The notes beneath the pieces are model-generated. The model saw only the letters and a list, made by a program, of their open reading frames with translations. It had not been told where the DNA came from and ran no database searches. A stretch of 64,000 nucleotides of DNA, taken from the NCBI RefSeq assembly GCF_003308995.1, contig NZ_QFFJ01000002.1, forward strand, positions 434,001 through 498,000. The letters are read 5' to 3'. Positions within the stretch are counted from its first letter, which is position 1. Every line of letters starts with the position of its first letter. The DNA comes from Chitinophaga flava (GTDB lineage: Bacteria > Bacteroidota > Bacteroidia > Chitinophagales > Chitinophagaceae). Of this stretch, positions 1-8,795 are shown one piece after another. Made by a program: the position numbers and the translations under genes.

Positions 1-1526
1 ATGTTGTCTACAGCTACCATAGCGGTAAGCATGGAGTGGTCTGAGTTGTTGTATTTATGCATACCGTTGCGTCCAACGAGGAAGAGGTTACCGAAGGAGT
101 CCAGATAGTTGCGTATTTCGTCGAACCGGTTGTAGGTGCCGAAGTAGGCGGGATAGGTTTTTTCCATCCGGAGCACGGTAGCATCGAGTACATCTTCTTT
201 TCTTGCGAGCCCTATTTTACAGAGTTCGTGTATGGCTGTTTCCCTGATTTCGGTATCACTCAGTGCCCAGAAATCATCTCCTTTATTACAGAAGTATTCC
301 ATGCCTACCCAGGTGGTATCAGGATCTTTCACCATGTAGGGGCTCCAGTTGTTGAAGAGCTGGAGGCGGCCTACTTTCACATCTTTTTCCTGGATATAGA
401 TCCAGGTGTCCTGGAGGGTGATGGGGGTATGGGTTTTTGTTTTTGCGTTTTCGAAGCTGAGGTTTTTGAGCAGTATACCGATGGTGATGAAGTCGCGGTA
501 TAAGAGTCCGGCTGCTACTTCCCTGACGCTGGCGGGTACATCGGTTTTGAGGCCGGCCACCAGTTCCTGTACGGGCATGGTGGAGAAGAAGTAGTCTCCT
601 TCGAGCAGGGTTTTTTCGCCGGTGGTTCTGTCTACTGCTTCGATGGCGGTGATACGGTCGCCGGTGGCGATGATACTGGTTACATCGTGTTGCATGAGGA
701 TGGTGGCGCCTTGTGCAGTAACCTGACGGGCCACTTCTTCCCAGAGTTGGCCGGGGCCGTGTTTGGGATAGAGGAATTGTTCTATGAGACTTGTTTCAAC
801 ATTTTTTTGTTTGATGTCTTTGGGTTTGCTGGCATTCCAGGCTGATTTGGCCGCATGGGCGATGGCTTTACCAATAGAGATGCCTTTGATGCGCTGTGCG
901 CCCCATTCGGCGGATATTTCATTGCAGGGAACGCCCCACACTTTTTCAGTATAATGTTTAAAGAAGAGCAGATATAATGTTTTCCCAAAGCGGTTGATCA
1001 TAAAGTCTTCCAGGGTTTTTTCATTTTTCCTGGGGAAGAGTTGGGCGTACAGATAGGAGATCATGATTTTGATGGTGGTCATGATACCGAGTTTGCGCAA
1101 CGTGTCTATCGAAAGCTGAATGGGATAGGTAAAGAATTTTTTCAGGAAGTAGATCCGGGAGAGGCGTTTCCTGACCAGCATGATGAGGTCTGGATTTTCG
1201 GCCACGAGGGTGTCAGTCGCTGTTTCTTTTTTAGGGACTTTTATTTCTCTTGTTTTCTGTTGGTAGCTGATGGTGAATATTTCAGCAGCCTCTTTGTCGA
1301 GTGGCATCACGGTCATCCACCAGTCCATCACGCGGTCTGATTTGGAGAAGAAGCGATGGCCTCCGATATCGATACGGTTACCTTTATAGTTGACTGTTTT
1401 GGAGATGCCACCTATATCTGTGCTTTTTTCCAGTATTACCGGTATTATATCAGTGCGCTGGAGTAGTTCATAGGCAGCGGTAAGGCCAGCAGGCCCTGCG
1501 CCAATGATAATAGCTTTCTTTTGCAT
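1..1526 (-). CDS. NAD(P)/FAD-dependent oxidoreductase, amine-oxidase-like (3' end off window)
   Basis: The reading frame opens at an ATG at 1526 and stays open to the window edge, so the C-terminus is missing and about 508 residues are visible. The N-terminus carries a Rossmann dinucleotide-binding motif (IIGAGPAGLTAAYELL) at residues 6-21. An acidic residue ends the second strand (LEKS), and GGHRFFSK lies near residue 57. This arrangement is typical of flavoproteins of the protoporphyrinogen oxidase, phytoene desaturase and UDP-galactopyranose mutase group. The substrate cannot be read from sequence. No signal peptide is visible, so it is probably cytoplasmic or peripheral to the membrane. 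It looks like a single-gene transcript in this window. Confidence 0.8.
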   Translation of the reverse strand, partial: MQKKAIIIGAGPAGLTAAYELLQRTDIIPVILEKSTDIGGISKTVNYKGNRIDIGGHRFFSKSDRVMDWWMTVMPLDKEAAEIFTISYQQKTREIKVPKKETATDTLVAENPDLIMLVRKRLSRIYFLKKFFTYPIQLSIDTLRKLGIMTTIKIMISYLYAQLFPRKNEKTLEDFMINRFGKTLYLLFFKHYTEKVWGVPCNEISAEWGAQRIKGISIGKAIAHAAKSAWNASKPKDIKQKNVETSLIEQFLYPKHGPGQLWEEVARQVTAQGATILMQHDVTSIIATGDRITAIEAVDRTTGEKTLLEGDYFFSTMPVQELVAGLKTDVPASVREVAAGLLYRDFITIGILLKNLSFENAKTKTHTPITLQDTWIYIQEKDVKVGRLQLFNNWSPYMVKDPDTTWVGMEYFCNKGDDFWALSDTEIRETAIHELCKIGLARKEDVLDATVLRMEKTYPAYFGTYNRFDEIRNYLDSFGNLFLVGRNGMHKYNNSDHSMLTAMVAVDN

Positions 1527-1839
1527 GAGATAACAGAGATTGTTGAGTGAATAGTTATTTGAGGTCTGTAAGTATCTTGTCCGTTCGGGGTAAGTCGTTA
1601 TGGGGCATCAGAAAATGCAGGGGTGCTCCCCGTACATGCAAATGAATAGTGGTAGACTTGAAAGCTGGCATATTATAATGGTTTTTCGCAAGCTGTTCCT
1701 CCTACAGGAACGCTTGTTTTTTTGAGGGCAATCATTACAGGGCAACACAGCCAGATACGCTATTTTGCTGTGTATACAAGTATAAGCCACGGAACTGAAA
1801 TGGTATTTCAGGTACGGTTAATGTTGGTAGTTTTGGGGG
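1527..1839. other. Intergenic stretch, no feature seen
   Basis: About 310 bases separate two minus-strand genes. I see no convincing coding frame, RNA gene or strong hairpin. It must hold the promoter of the oxidoreductase, but no clear TAnnTTTG element was identified. Confidence 0.4.
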
Positions 1840-2706
1840 TTAAAATTTCCATTTGTAGAAGTATACCGGAGCGTCTTTTCCTTCGCTGATGGTGACATAG
1901 CCGTTATTGCCGGGAGTGATGGTAATACCTTCGCCCTGTTTTTCTATCACATAGGGGAGCTGGCGGGCCGGTTTGGCCATGGCCTGTTCTACGGTTTCGT
2001 TGGTATCGCGGTGCCAGTAATAGATATCAGTGAGGGTTTTGATCACGATATGATGTCCGTCTTTGGAGATGTCGCCGGCGGTGACCCAGGTGTAGGGGAG
2101 GGTGATCAGTTTTTCGAGGCCGGTTTTATCGCCGTCTTTGAAGAAGAGCTGGTCGGTTTTGTAGAGGCTGACCATTCTTTCTCTTTTGCTGACGATATAT
2201 ATTTTTTTGCCGATAGGATCGATCATCAGGGTTTCTGCATCCCTGGGGCCATTGGGATACTGAAGGGAGAGCACATCGGGAGTAACGGAGAGGTGTTTGC
2301 CGGGAACGGTGGTGGGCTCTTCGAAGCGATAGATGCGGATATGTTTGCGAACACCTGCATTATCACCGATATCGGCCACATATACGTAATGTTTGCCTTT
2401 GGTGGGGCCTATGCCTTCTGCGATATCTTCCATGTCGCGGTTGGTGACGTCTTTTAGTTTGACGGTGCAAACGAGGTTGGCCTGACTGTCGAGCAGGAAG
2501 GCTTCTGCTTTATTACCGCTGTCGTTGTGGGTCCAGTAGTATCCGGGCAGGGTGGTGCTGGAAGCAATACCGGAAGCTTCAGTGATCTTGTCGGAAGACA
2601 CATTGCCCAGAACAACGGGTTTGACGGTGGTATTATCTTTCACTTCCTGTGCCATTGCACCGGAAAAGGTCAACAGCAGGGTAATGAGCAGAACAGGTAA
2701 TCGCAT
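1840..2706 (-). CDS. Secreted beta-propeller-like protein of unknown function
   Basis: The 288-residue product starts with a signal peptide (MRLPVLLITLLLTFSGAMAQ), so it is exported. The body has repeated short beta-rich segments, such as SGIASSTTLPGYYWTHNDSG, DIGDNAGVRKHIRIYRFEEP and DAETLMIDPIGKKIYIVSKR, that look like blades of a propeller fold. The pattern resembles the phytase-like and SdiA-regulated propeller groups, but no catalytic residues could be assigned. The gene stands alone, divergent from the barrel gene with under 90 bases between them. The fold call is inference from the repeat pattern and the function is unknown. Confidence 0.65.
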   Translation of the reverse strand: MRLPVLLITLLLTFSGAMAQEVKDNTTVKPVVLGNVSSDKITEASGIASSTTLPGYYWTHNDSGNKAEAFLLDSQANLVCTVKLKDVTNRDMEDIAEGIGPTKGKHYVYVADIGDNAGVRKHIRIYRFEEPTTVPGKHLSVTPDVLSLQYPNGPRDAETLMIDPIGKKIYIVSKRERMVSLYKTDQLFFKDGDKTGLEKLITLPYTWVTAGDISKDGHHIVIKTLTDIYYWHRDTNETVEQAMAKPARQLPYVIEKQGEGITITPGNNGYVTISEGKDAPVYFYKWKF

Positions 2707-2792
2707 GGGGCAATTTACTTAAATAATGCGACTGTTTTTTTTAATCCTTTTCTAATAAATATTTGAACAACAAGGGGGTATCTTCGGTTTAT

Positions 2793-4493
2793 ATGATCAT
2801 GAAACACCCTTCTTCCTGGATTACCATGATAACGGTAATCCTGTTGTCATTGCCTGCTATGGGCCAGTCTGATTATATTAGTCTCGGAAACAAACAATAC
2901 CAGTTGCTGGAGCGGCTGGACATCCGTACGCGGCATGATACCCTGCTGGGATTTACCACCGTGAAACCATATGACCGCCGCAAAATGACAGAGCGGGTGT
3001 TGTATATTGATTCATTGGATAAAAGAGGCGTATTGCCGTTTCCGTTATCTTCCACCGACCGGTATAATATCCGTCGGCTGATAATGGACAACTGGGAGTG
3101 GGCGCCGGCATATGCCGATTCATTCCGGGTGAAACCCGTGTTTGGCGTGTTTTATAAAACGCCGGCCAACCTTTATGCGGTTAGTACCAGTAACTTCAAA
3201 CTGGCCATCGATCCGCTACTGAACCTGCAATTCGGTAGGGCCAACGATGGTACCGGTAATATCTATACGAACACGCGTGGCATTATGCTGAGAGGAAATA
3301 TAGCCAACAAAGTAGGCTTTTATAGTATCCTGACCGACAACCAGGAAAAGGACCCGGCTTATGTACGTGATTTTGTGGCCCACAATGGTGCGGTGCCCGG
3401 AGAGGGCTTTTATAAGCCATATCGTACAAGTGGTTATGATTATTTTGATGCCCGTGGTGGAATCTCCTTTAACCTTGCCAAATATTTTGATATTCAGTTT
3501 GCCTATGATAAACTCTTTATCGGTAATGGTTTCCGCAGTCTGTTTCTTAGTGATTTCAGCAGTAATTACCTTTATCTCCGTATCAGTACCCGCATCTGGA
3601 AGTTTGACTACGAAAATATCTTTGCACAAACCATTGCTCCTTTTCCTCCCTATGGTTCAGATGGCCGCGCGATGCACCCCCGCAACTATATGATGATACA
3701 CCATTTAAGTCTGCAGGTGGCGAAATGGTTGAACCTGGGCTTCTATGAAAATGTGATGGAAGATGGTAAGAACGGTCTGCAACTCAGTTACCTGAACCCT
3801 GTGATTTTCTACCGTTCGGTAGAGCAGCAGTTGGGGGCCGCTGGTAAAGCCAATGTAGGCTTTGATTTCAAATCAAACGTTACTTCTTCAGTACAGTTAT
3901 ACGGACAGCTGCTCATCAACGAGTTTGTGACAAAGGAAGTGTTCCATTACAGTCGTGGTAGTTACGTCAATAAACAGGCATTCCAGCTGGGTGCTAAATA
4001 TATTGATGCTTTCTTTGTTCATAATCTGGATGTCCAGGCGGAAGTGAATTATATCCGTCCGTATACCTACACCAATTTCGATAGTACCACTAATCTGACC
4101 CATTATCGGCAGCCGCTGGCACACCCGCTGGGGGCCAATCTGAAAGAGTTTATTGGTATCGCCCGGTACCAGCCTCTTCCGCACTTGTACCTCACAGGCA
4201 AGCTGATGTACCATTTGCAGGGGCTGGACTCTGCCGGGGTTAACTTCGGAGGTGATGTTTCCCGTGGTTATGAAACCAGGCCCAGGGATTACGGTTTTTT
4301 CATCGGTAGTGGTACGCCGGTTAAAAGCACAACTGCCGCATTAAGCGTCTCCTGGGAGATATTCGAAAATATGTTTATAGATCTGAATAGCACTTACCGG
4401 ACATACAATGTACAGGGGCAGCCTAATACCAGTACTTTCTTTTATACTGTTGGTTTCAGGGTGAATCTGCAGCCGAGGGAGTTCAATTTTTAG
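2793..4493 (+). CDS. Outer-membrane beta-barrel protein, possibly Wzi-like
   Basis: I chose the ATG at 2793 because the upstream in-frame TTG at 2763 only adds residues ahead of a good signal peptide (WITMITVILLSLPAMGQ). The mature part, about 540 residues, is full of alternating aromatic beta strands (FYSILTDNQEK, FDIQFAYDKLF, YLYLRISTRIWKFDY) and ends in an aromatic-rich strand (FRVNLQPREFNF), as expected for an outer-membrane barrel. Length and strand pattern recall the capsule-assembly Wzi barrels, but I see no diagnostic motif. It is monocistronic. The A/T-rich stretch just after the stop can fold weakly and may end the transcript. Confidence 0.6.
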   Translation: MIMKHPSSWITMITVILLSLPAMGQSDYISLGNKQYQLLERLDIRTRHDTLLGFTTVKPYDRRKMTERVLYIDSLDKRGVLPFPLSSTDRYNIRRLIMDNWEWAPAYADSFRVKPVFGVFYKTPANLYAVSTSNFKLAIDPLLNLQFGRANDGTGNIYTNTRGIMLRGNIANKVGFYSILTDNQEKDPAYVRDFVAHNGAVPGEGFYKPYRTSGYDYFDARGGISFNLAKYFDIQFAYDKLFIGNGFRSLFLSDFSSNYLYLRISTRIWKFDYENIFAQTIAPFPPYGSDGRAMHPRNYMMIHHLSLQVAKWLNLGFYENVMEDGKNGLQLSYLNPVIFYRSVEQQLGAAGKANVGFDFKSNVTSSVQLYGQLLINEFVTKEVFHYSRGSYVNKQAFQLGAKYIDAFFVHNLDVQAEVNYIRPYTYTNFDSTTNLTHYRQPLAHPLGANLKEFIGIARYQPLPHLYLTGKLMYHLQGLDSAGVNFGGDVSRGYETRPRDYGFFIGSGTPVKSTTAALSVSWEIFENMFIDLNSTYRTYNVQGQPNTSTFFYTVGFRVNLQPREFNF

Positions 4494-4566
4494 CGAAGAA
4501 AAAATTTTTGCTAAAAAATTTGTTAGTTATGGGAAATGTTCTACCTTCGCGTTCCTGAATTGACAA

Positions 4567-4637
4567 TGCCTGATAGTATAACGGTAGTACGACAGACTCT
4601 GACTCTGTTTGTCTTGGTTCGAATCCAGGTCAGGCAA
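4567..4637 (+). tRNA. trnQ: tRNA-Gln (anticodon CTG)
   Basis: A cloverleaf can be drawn by hand. The seven-pair acceptor stem is TGCCTGA with TCAGGCA. The anticodon stem is ACAGA with TCTGT, enclosing the loop CTCTGAC, so the anticodon is CTG. The T stem is CTTGG with CCAGG around TTCGAAT. The discriminator base is A and no CCA is encoded. A short hairpin terminator follows directly. Confidence 0.93.
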
Positions 4638-4646
4638 CAAAATTAA

Positions 4647-4670
4647 AACCGCTTTTATAGCGGTTTTTTT
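4647..4670 (+). terminator. Rho-independent terminator of tRNA-Gln
   Basis: AACCGC pairs with GCGGTT around a short T/A loop and is followed by a run of T, ten bases after the tRNA. Confidence 0.85.
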
Positions 4671-4893
4671 AGTTTTAGTACTGTAGTAATCTAGTAATTC
4701 TATGTTAACCTGGTAATCCTGAAAAATATCTATCTTTTGCACCAATTACGTATATCCCTTACAGTGGTAGAAGAAAAAAAATGTTAACTGTAGCAAAAGA
4801 AATTATCCCTGTAGTGTTTAGTGGTATATCCTGAAGATCCTATTGTGTTTGTAAGCTGCCCCGGAATCACCAACAATTTTCAAAAATATATCT

Positions 4894-5844
4894 ATGAAAA
4901 GAATTGTGTTATTTATTGTTATCTGTACCCTGTCCCGCATGACTGTAACCGCCCAGAACGGGCCGCTGAAATTTCAGGATAATCCACTGGTGTTTTACGG
5001 ACAAGATGGGCACTGGGAAGCCCGGCAGGATGCTTTTTCCAATCTCGTATGGAAAAGCTATAGCACCCAGTATTTTATGATCAATGATACTTATTTTTTA
5101 CAAAACGGAAATGTGGGTATCGGTATTCCTGCACCTACTGCCAAGTTACAGGTAGCGGGCAATATAGTAGCATCGGAGTTGGTTGTATTAAATGATCCGG
5201 GTAATAATACCACACCGTACCTTAGTGGCCTGACTATTTACAACAGAGGGGCAAGTGGTAATTCTTATGGGTGGAAATGGCAAACGGCATCAGTTGGCGG
5301 TGGCTTTGGCGTGTATCCCAATTCTATGGAGTTATGGGAATATCCTGATGTGGATAACTCCAATAACTGTTGCCGTGGAAGGCTGAAGATTGCAAAGTCC
5401 ACAGGAGTTAATGTGTATCCACAAGCCGTGGTTATTGACGGTAATGGCAATCTGGCACTGGGAGGCTATACCGATGCAGGCAATAACACACTTTCTGTTA
5501 ATGGTAGTGTTGGTATTGGTACGAATAATGCACAAGGATATCGTTTAGCCGTTGTCGGTAGTATGATTGCCGAAAGAATCAAAGTAAAATCACAAGCTAG
5601 CTGGCCGGATTTTGTTTTTCATCATGGCTATAAATTACCGTCACTGGCAACACTTGAAAACTATATCAAGGAAAATCAACATCTGCCTGAAATCCCTTCT
5701 GCTGCGGAAGTACAGGAAAATGGCATTGATGTGGGAGAAATGAACCGGAAACTGTTGCAGAAAGTAGAAGAGCTGACTTTGTACATCATCGATTTACAAA
5801 AACAGGTCAACGAACTCAAAAAAAATCAACATCAGGATAAGTAA
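4894..5844 (+). CDS. Secreted protein with fibre-like C-terminal segment and coiled coil
   Basis: The product has 316 residues with a signal peptide ending near AQN at residues 21-22. The middle is Gly/Asn-rich with repeated motifs such as GNVGIG and GSVGIGT, like the beta-helical parts of tail-fibre and S74-chaperone proteins. The C-terminus has a block common in Bacteroidota fibre-like proteins (SWPDFVFHHGYKLPSLATLE, then a LPEIPSAAEVQENGIDVGEM segment). It ends in a predicted coiled coil of roughly 35 residues (LLQKVEELTLYIIDLQKQVN). I see no S74 peptidase catalytic motif. It is probably a secreted surface protein of unknown role, monocistronic, with a strong terminator after it. Confidence 0.65.
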   Translation: MKRIVLFIVICTLSRMTVTAQNGPLKFQDNPLVFYGQDGHWEARQDAFSNLVWKSYSTQYFMINDTYFLQNGNVGIGIPAPTAKLQVAGNIVASELVVLNDPGNNTTPYLSGLTIYNRGASGNSYGWKWQTASVGGGFGVYPNSMELWEYPDVDNSNNCCRGRLKIAKSTGVNVYPQAVVIDGNGNLALGGYTDAGNNTLSVNGSVGIGTNNAQGYRLAVVGSMIAERIKVKSQASWPDFVFHHGYKLPSLATLENYIKENQHLPEIPSAAEVQENGIDVGEMNRKLLQKVEELTLYIIDLQKQVNELKKNQHQDK

Positions 5845-5851
5845 TGTAAAA

Positions 5852-5883
5852 AAGAGTCCCGTAGTTTCAATTACGGGACTCTT
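5852..5883. terminator. Bidirectional terminator between convergent genes
   Basis: AAGAGTCCCGTA pairs perfectly with TACGGGACTCTT around an eight-base loop. It sits between the stops of two convergent genes and can serve both. Confidence 0.85.
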
Positions 5884-5884
5884 G

Positions 5885-6403
5885 CTAAATAATTACTTCA
5901 TCAGTTCTTGAATAATAAATAGTGGGATAGCCGGCTTCATCATGCTTTGTATAAATTTCCCTGAACCCGATTTTTAATAATATCTTCTCCGATGCAATGT
6001 TGGCGGGGTCAATAGAAGCATAGATGGTTTTAAACTTCAGTTTTTCAAAGCCATATTGAACCATCCTGGCCGCCACTTCGGTAGCCAGTCCTTTACCCCA
6101 ATATTCTTTTTTAATGGCGTAAATGAGTTCGTAATCATTGATGGCTTTTGAAAATACTATTCCGCAATACCCAATAAACAGGTTATTTGATTTGTGTATA
6201 ACAGCCGACATTCCAAAACCCTTACTGGCATAGTTTTCAATGGATACTTCTATCCATTTCTGAGTCAGTTCTTTTGACAGGATGCCATCGCCAACGAATT
6301 GCATTAGTTCTTCATTGCTACAAATGCTAAACAAGTTGTCAAAATCAGTCACTTCAATCTCTCTGATCAATAGCCTCTCCGTTTCAAATATTATTTTATT
6401 CAT
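5885..6403 (-). CDS. GNAT family N-acetyltransferase (RimJ/RimL-like)
   Basis: The 172-residue product begins FETERLLIREIEVTDFDNLF, the standard opening of RimJ/RimL-type GNAT enzymes. It carries the acetyl-CoA-binding region EYWGKGLATEVAARMVQYGF at residues 100-120, and then the typical KTIYASIDPANIASEKILLK stretch. These enzymes transfer an acetyl group from acetyl-CoA to a protein N-terminus or a small amine; the acceptor is not predictable. The gene lies about 30 bases downstream of the aminotransferase on the same strand and is probably cotranscribed with it. Confidence 0.85.
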   Translation of the reverse strand: MNKIIFETERLLIREIEVTDFDNLFSICSNEELMQFVGDGILSKELTQKWIEVSIENYASKGFGMSAVIHKSNNLFIGYCGIVFSKAINDYELIYAIKKEYWGKGLATEVAARMVQYGFEKLKFKTIYASIDPANIASEKILLKIGFREIYTKHDEAGYPTIYYSRTDEVII

Positions 6404-6435
6404 CGTGTTTTTAATTCACTTCTGCGGCTCAGTGT

Positions 6436-7686
6436 TTACCTGATTATTTCTTTTACACTTTCAATAAATGCATCAATCTCATCTAAGGTGTTGTAATAAT
6501 GTGGCGAAGCCCTGACAGCCCATTCTACCCCTTTTTCATCAAAATCAATTATACCAAAAGCCCTGTAACTGGCTACTACATTTATTTTTCTTTTTAATAG
6601 TTCATTTACAATATGAACCGGGCCCGAATCTTTAACATTAAATGTAACCAGCCCGCCTTGCTCCGGCCCTTTGTCTAATACTGATATCCGGTCTATGGCT
6701 GCCAGTTTTTCACGGATAATGCCTGAAAGTAATTTGACCTGCTGCCAGATTTTTTCTTCACCAATAGTTCTGCAATATTCTATAGCAGCTTTTGTCCCTA
6801 TTACAGTAGAGTAGGCAAACTCCCAATCTTCATACCGCTTTGCATCCGGCTGTTGTTTGTAAGTATCTTTTGTTGTCCACTCTGCACCTCTCATATCAAT
6901 GAATAATGGCTCCAGGCCGGTATGTAATGCCTTATCCGAAATATACAATGCACCTGTGCCGCGGGGACCTCTTAAAAATTTTCTACAAGTAACACTTAAA
7001 AAGTCACATTTCAATTTTTGCACATCCAGTTTCATTTGCCCTGCACTTTGGCAGGCATCTAAAATATACCAGGTTTTATCAGGATAAATATTTAGGTATT
7101 CCTCATAAATGTTCGCAATTTCATTTACTGGTTGCACCAAGCCGGAGTTAGTAGGGATATGTGTTATCGCCAATAATTTAGGGAGGTGCTTGTACAATTT
7201 ATCTTTTAAGTCATTTAAATCAACCCCGCCAATAGCTGCATTATTGATGTGAATTATTTTGACGCCTAACCTTTTTTGTAAAGACAAAAACTGAATCTGA
7301 TTAGACACAAAATCATCACAATCTGTCAGTATTACATCTCCCGCCTTAAATGGAACAGAGGATAAAGCTCTCGTATAGGAATCTGTTGCACTTGCCGTAA
7401 AAGCAATATTTGCGGGCTTGCAATTGAATAATAAAGCTGCCTGCTCATAAAATGCTTTTATCACGGCGGACCTTAATGCAGATGCTTCATATCCGCCTAT
7501 TTCCGATTCTAATTTTATATGGTCGAGTTGTGCCTGTGTAACCACATCTGGCATTAAACCGGCGCCTGCATTATTCAAATGAATAACATTTTTAGTTCCG
7601 GTCGTTTCATTTCGGAACTGCTTAACTTCTGCCTCTGTAAATACACTACCAGTAGGCAGTAGTATCTGGTTGTCTGAAACTATCAT
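6436..7686 (-). CDS. Class V aminotransferase family protein (PLP-dependent)
   Basis: The 416-residue protein shows class V features: HLNNAGAGLMPD near the N-terminus, AFTASATDSYTRALSSV as the phosphate-binding region, LDACQSAGQ with the cofactor-contacting Asp, and CRKFLRGPRGTGALY, whose Lys is the expected Schiff-base residue. The family includes cysteine desulfurases, selenocysteine lyases and related enzymes; no persulfide Cys loop is evident, so a desulfurase role is not supported. It is transcribed away from an Lrp-type regulator across a 110-base gap and leads a two-gene unit with a GNAT protein, which suggests amino-acid-responsive control. The substrate is unknown. Confidence 0.8.
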   Translation of the reverse strand: MIVSDNQILLPTGSVFTEAEVKQFRNETTGTKNVIHLNNAGAGLMPDVVTQAQLDHIKLESEIGGYEASALRSAVIKAFYEQAALLFNCKPANIAFTASATDSYTRALSSVPFKAGDVILTDCDDFVSNQIQFLSLQKRLGVKIIHINNAAIGGVDLNDLKDKLYKHLPKLLAITHIPTNSGLVQPVNEIANIYEEYLNIYPDKTWYILDACQSAGQMKLDVQKLKCDFLSVTCRKFLRGPRGTGALYISDKALHTGLEPLFIDMRGAEWTTKDTYKQQPDAKRYEDWEFAYSTVIGTKAAIEYCRTIGEEKIWQQVKLLSGIIREKLAAIDRISVLDKGPEQGGLVTFNVKDSGPVHIVNELLKRKINVVASYRAFGIIDFDEKGVEWAVRASPHYYNTLDEIDAFIESVKEIIR

Positions 7687-7705
7687 ACGTTAATAATTTT
7701 AAAAG

Positions 7706-7713
7706 CAAAATTA
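7706..7713 (-). promoter_or_regulatory. Candidate -7 element for the aminotransferase gene
   Basis: TAATTTTG on the minus strand fits the Bacteroidota -7 consensus TAnnTTTG, 20 bases upstream of the start codon. The -33 partner is weak. Confidence 0.4.
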
Positions 7714-7769
7714 CCGGCGTTGCAGCGCATAATTTTTGCGTTATTAATTTATCAGCGACTAATTTCATT

Positions 7770-7777
7770 TATGTTTG
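7770..7777 (+). promoter_or_regulatory. Candidate -7 element for the Lrp-family gene
   Basis: TATGTTTG matches TAnnTTTG, 19 bases before the ATG, implying a very short leader. Confidence 0.45.
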
Positions 7778-7796
7778 TACAACAAATGGGTAAATT

Positions 7797-8258
7797 ATGC
7801 AACCACTTGATAAGTACGATAAAGAGCTACTAAGGCTACTCCAGCAAAACAATAAATTTACTACGGAAGAGCTAAGCAGCAAAGTAAATCTTAGCCAGAG
7901 TGCTGTTCAAAGAAGGATTACCCGGCTGCGAAATGAAAAGGTAATTGAAGCGGATGTTTCAATTATTTCACCCGCAGCGGTGGGAATCGGTATTACCTGT
8001 GTGGTTGATGTGGTATTACATGAAGGTAGTTCCAAGGCAATTGATAAATTTAAAGCAGCCATGAAAAATTGTATTGAAGTGGCACATTGTTATTATGTTA
8101 CCGGTACCTACGATTTTGTCTTAATAATTAATACAACAGACATGAAACATTTTGAAGAATTTTCGAAAAAGCACCTCATGGATAATCCCAACCTCAAACA
8201 CTTTTATACACATGTGGTAATGGATAAAGTTAAGGTGAGTTATGGGGTGGGTATTTAG
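7797..8258 (+). CDS. Lrp/AsnC family transcriptional regulator
   Basis: The 153-residue protein has an N-terminal winged helix-turn-helix (residues 5-60, LDKYDKELLRLLQQNNKFTT followed by VNLSQSAVQRRITRLRNEKV). A RAM ligand-binding domain follows (ITCVVDVVL, then VAHCYYVTGTYDFVLII, with the conserved G-x-x-D near residue 105). The size is normal for the family. Lrp-type proteins bind amino acids and oligomerise on DNA. Its divergent position makes the aminotransferase/GNAT operon the likely target, and the 110-base shared gap the likely operator; this is inference. Confidence 0.9.
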   Translation: MQPLDKYDKELLRLLQQNNKFTTEELSSKVNLSQSAVQRRITRLRNEKVIEADVSIISPAAVGIGITCVVDVVLHEGSSKAIDKFKAAMKNCIEVAHCYYVTGTYDFVLIINTTDMKHFEEFSKKHLMDNPNLKHFYTHVVMDKVKVSYGVGI

Positions 8259-8370
8259 GCAGCCAATGATAAAAGAGATATTGAAAAAATTGTGAAAGAG
8301 GTGACTATTTTTTGTGGGTTGTTAAACAAGCCTTTAATTTGATAGTATCATTTCAAAAGATTATAAAAAG

Positions 8371-8402
8371 CGGGCCGCTATGTTGTAAAACATAGCGGCC
8401 CG
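8371..8402. terminator. Bidirectional terminator
   Basis: A perfect 14-pair stem (CGGGCCGCTATGTT with its complement) around a four-base loop, followed by a T-rich tract on the plus strand and preceded by A-rich sequence. It separates the convergent Lrp and DUF779 genes. Confidence 0.9.
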
Positions 8403-8416
8403 TTTCGTTTTTTATA

Positions 8417-8782
8417 CTACGCTACAGGCTCAAGATCATTTAATTCAGCGGTGGTAAAAACTTCCGACCTGATATAGAATCTCACGCCTAGTGGTATTTC
8501 CAGCGAGAAGCTGCTACCTCTTCCGGGTGTGACGTCCAGTATTAGCCGGGTATGTTTCCAGTATTCAAACTGATCGCGGTGCATATAAAACCGGCAGCCT
8601 TCTACTTCTCCGAGGCATACATCACTGCTGCCGGTAATAAATTCACCTGCGCTGAAGCACATAGGCTGGCTTCCATCGCAACAACCGCCGCTTTGGTGGA
8701 ACATCAGCGGCCCGTGGTCGTTTTTTAATCTGTTGATCAGTGCAACAGCCTGCGCTGTGGCGATTACGCGTGCTACACTCAT
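8417..8782 (-). CDS. DUF779 family protein
   Basis: The 121-residue product matches the DUF779 pattern: GPLMFHQSGGCCDGSQPMCF near residue 25, GSSDVCLGEVEG, and a C-terminal GRGSSFSLEIPLGVRFYIRS. The Cys-rich motif may bind metal. In many bacteria this family is encoded directly beside an acetaldehyde-type dehydrogenase, as here, 13 bases downstream of one on the same strand. It is therefore presumed to assist or accompany that enzyme; the biochemical role is not established. Confidence 0.88.
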   Translation of the reverse strand: MSVARVIATAQAVALINRLKNDHGPLMFHQSGGCCDGSQPMCFSAGEFITGSSDVCLGEVEGCRFYMHRDQFEYWKHTRLILDVTPGRGSSFSLEIPLGVRFYIRSEVFTTAELNDLEPVA

Positions 8783-8795
8783 AATTGGCGGTGGT

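Noticed and set aside
57..1340. Several plus-strand ORFs of 60-150 codons opposite the FAD oxidoreductase
   Set aside because: They are antisense shadows of a well-supported flavoprotein and have no recognisable domain.
1608..1790. 60-residue minus-strand ORF in the first intergenic region
   Set aside because: Cys-rich, no family resemblance and no neighbouring context; likely chance.
6436..7686. Cysteine desulfurase assignment for the class V aminotransferase
   Set aside because: The expected catalytic Cys loop and iron-sulfur assembly neighbours are missing, so only the fold-level call is kept.
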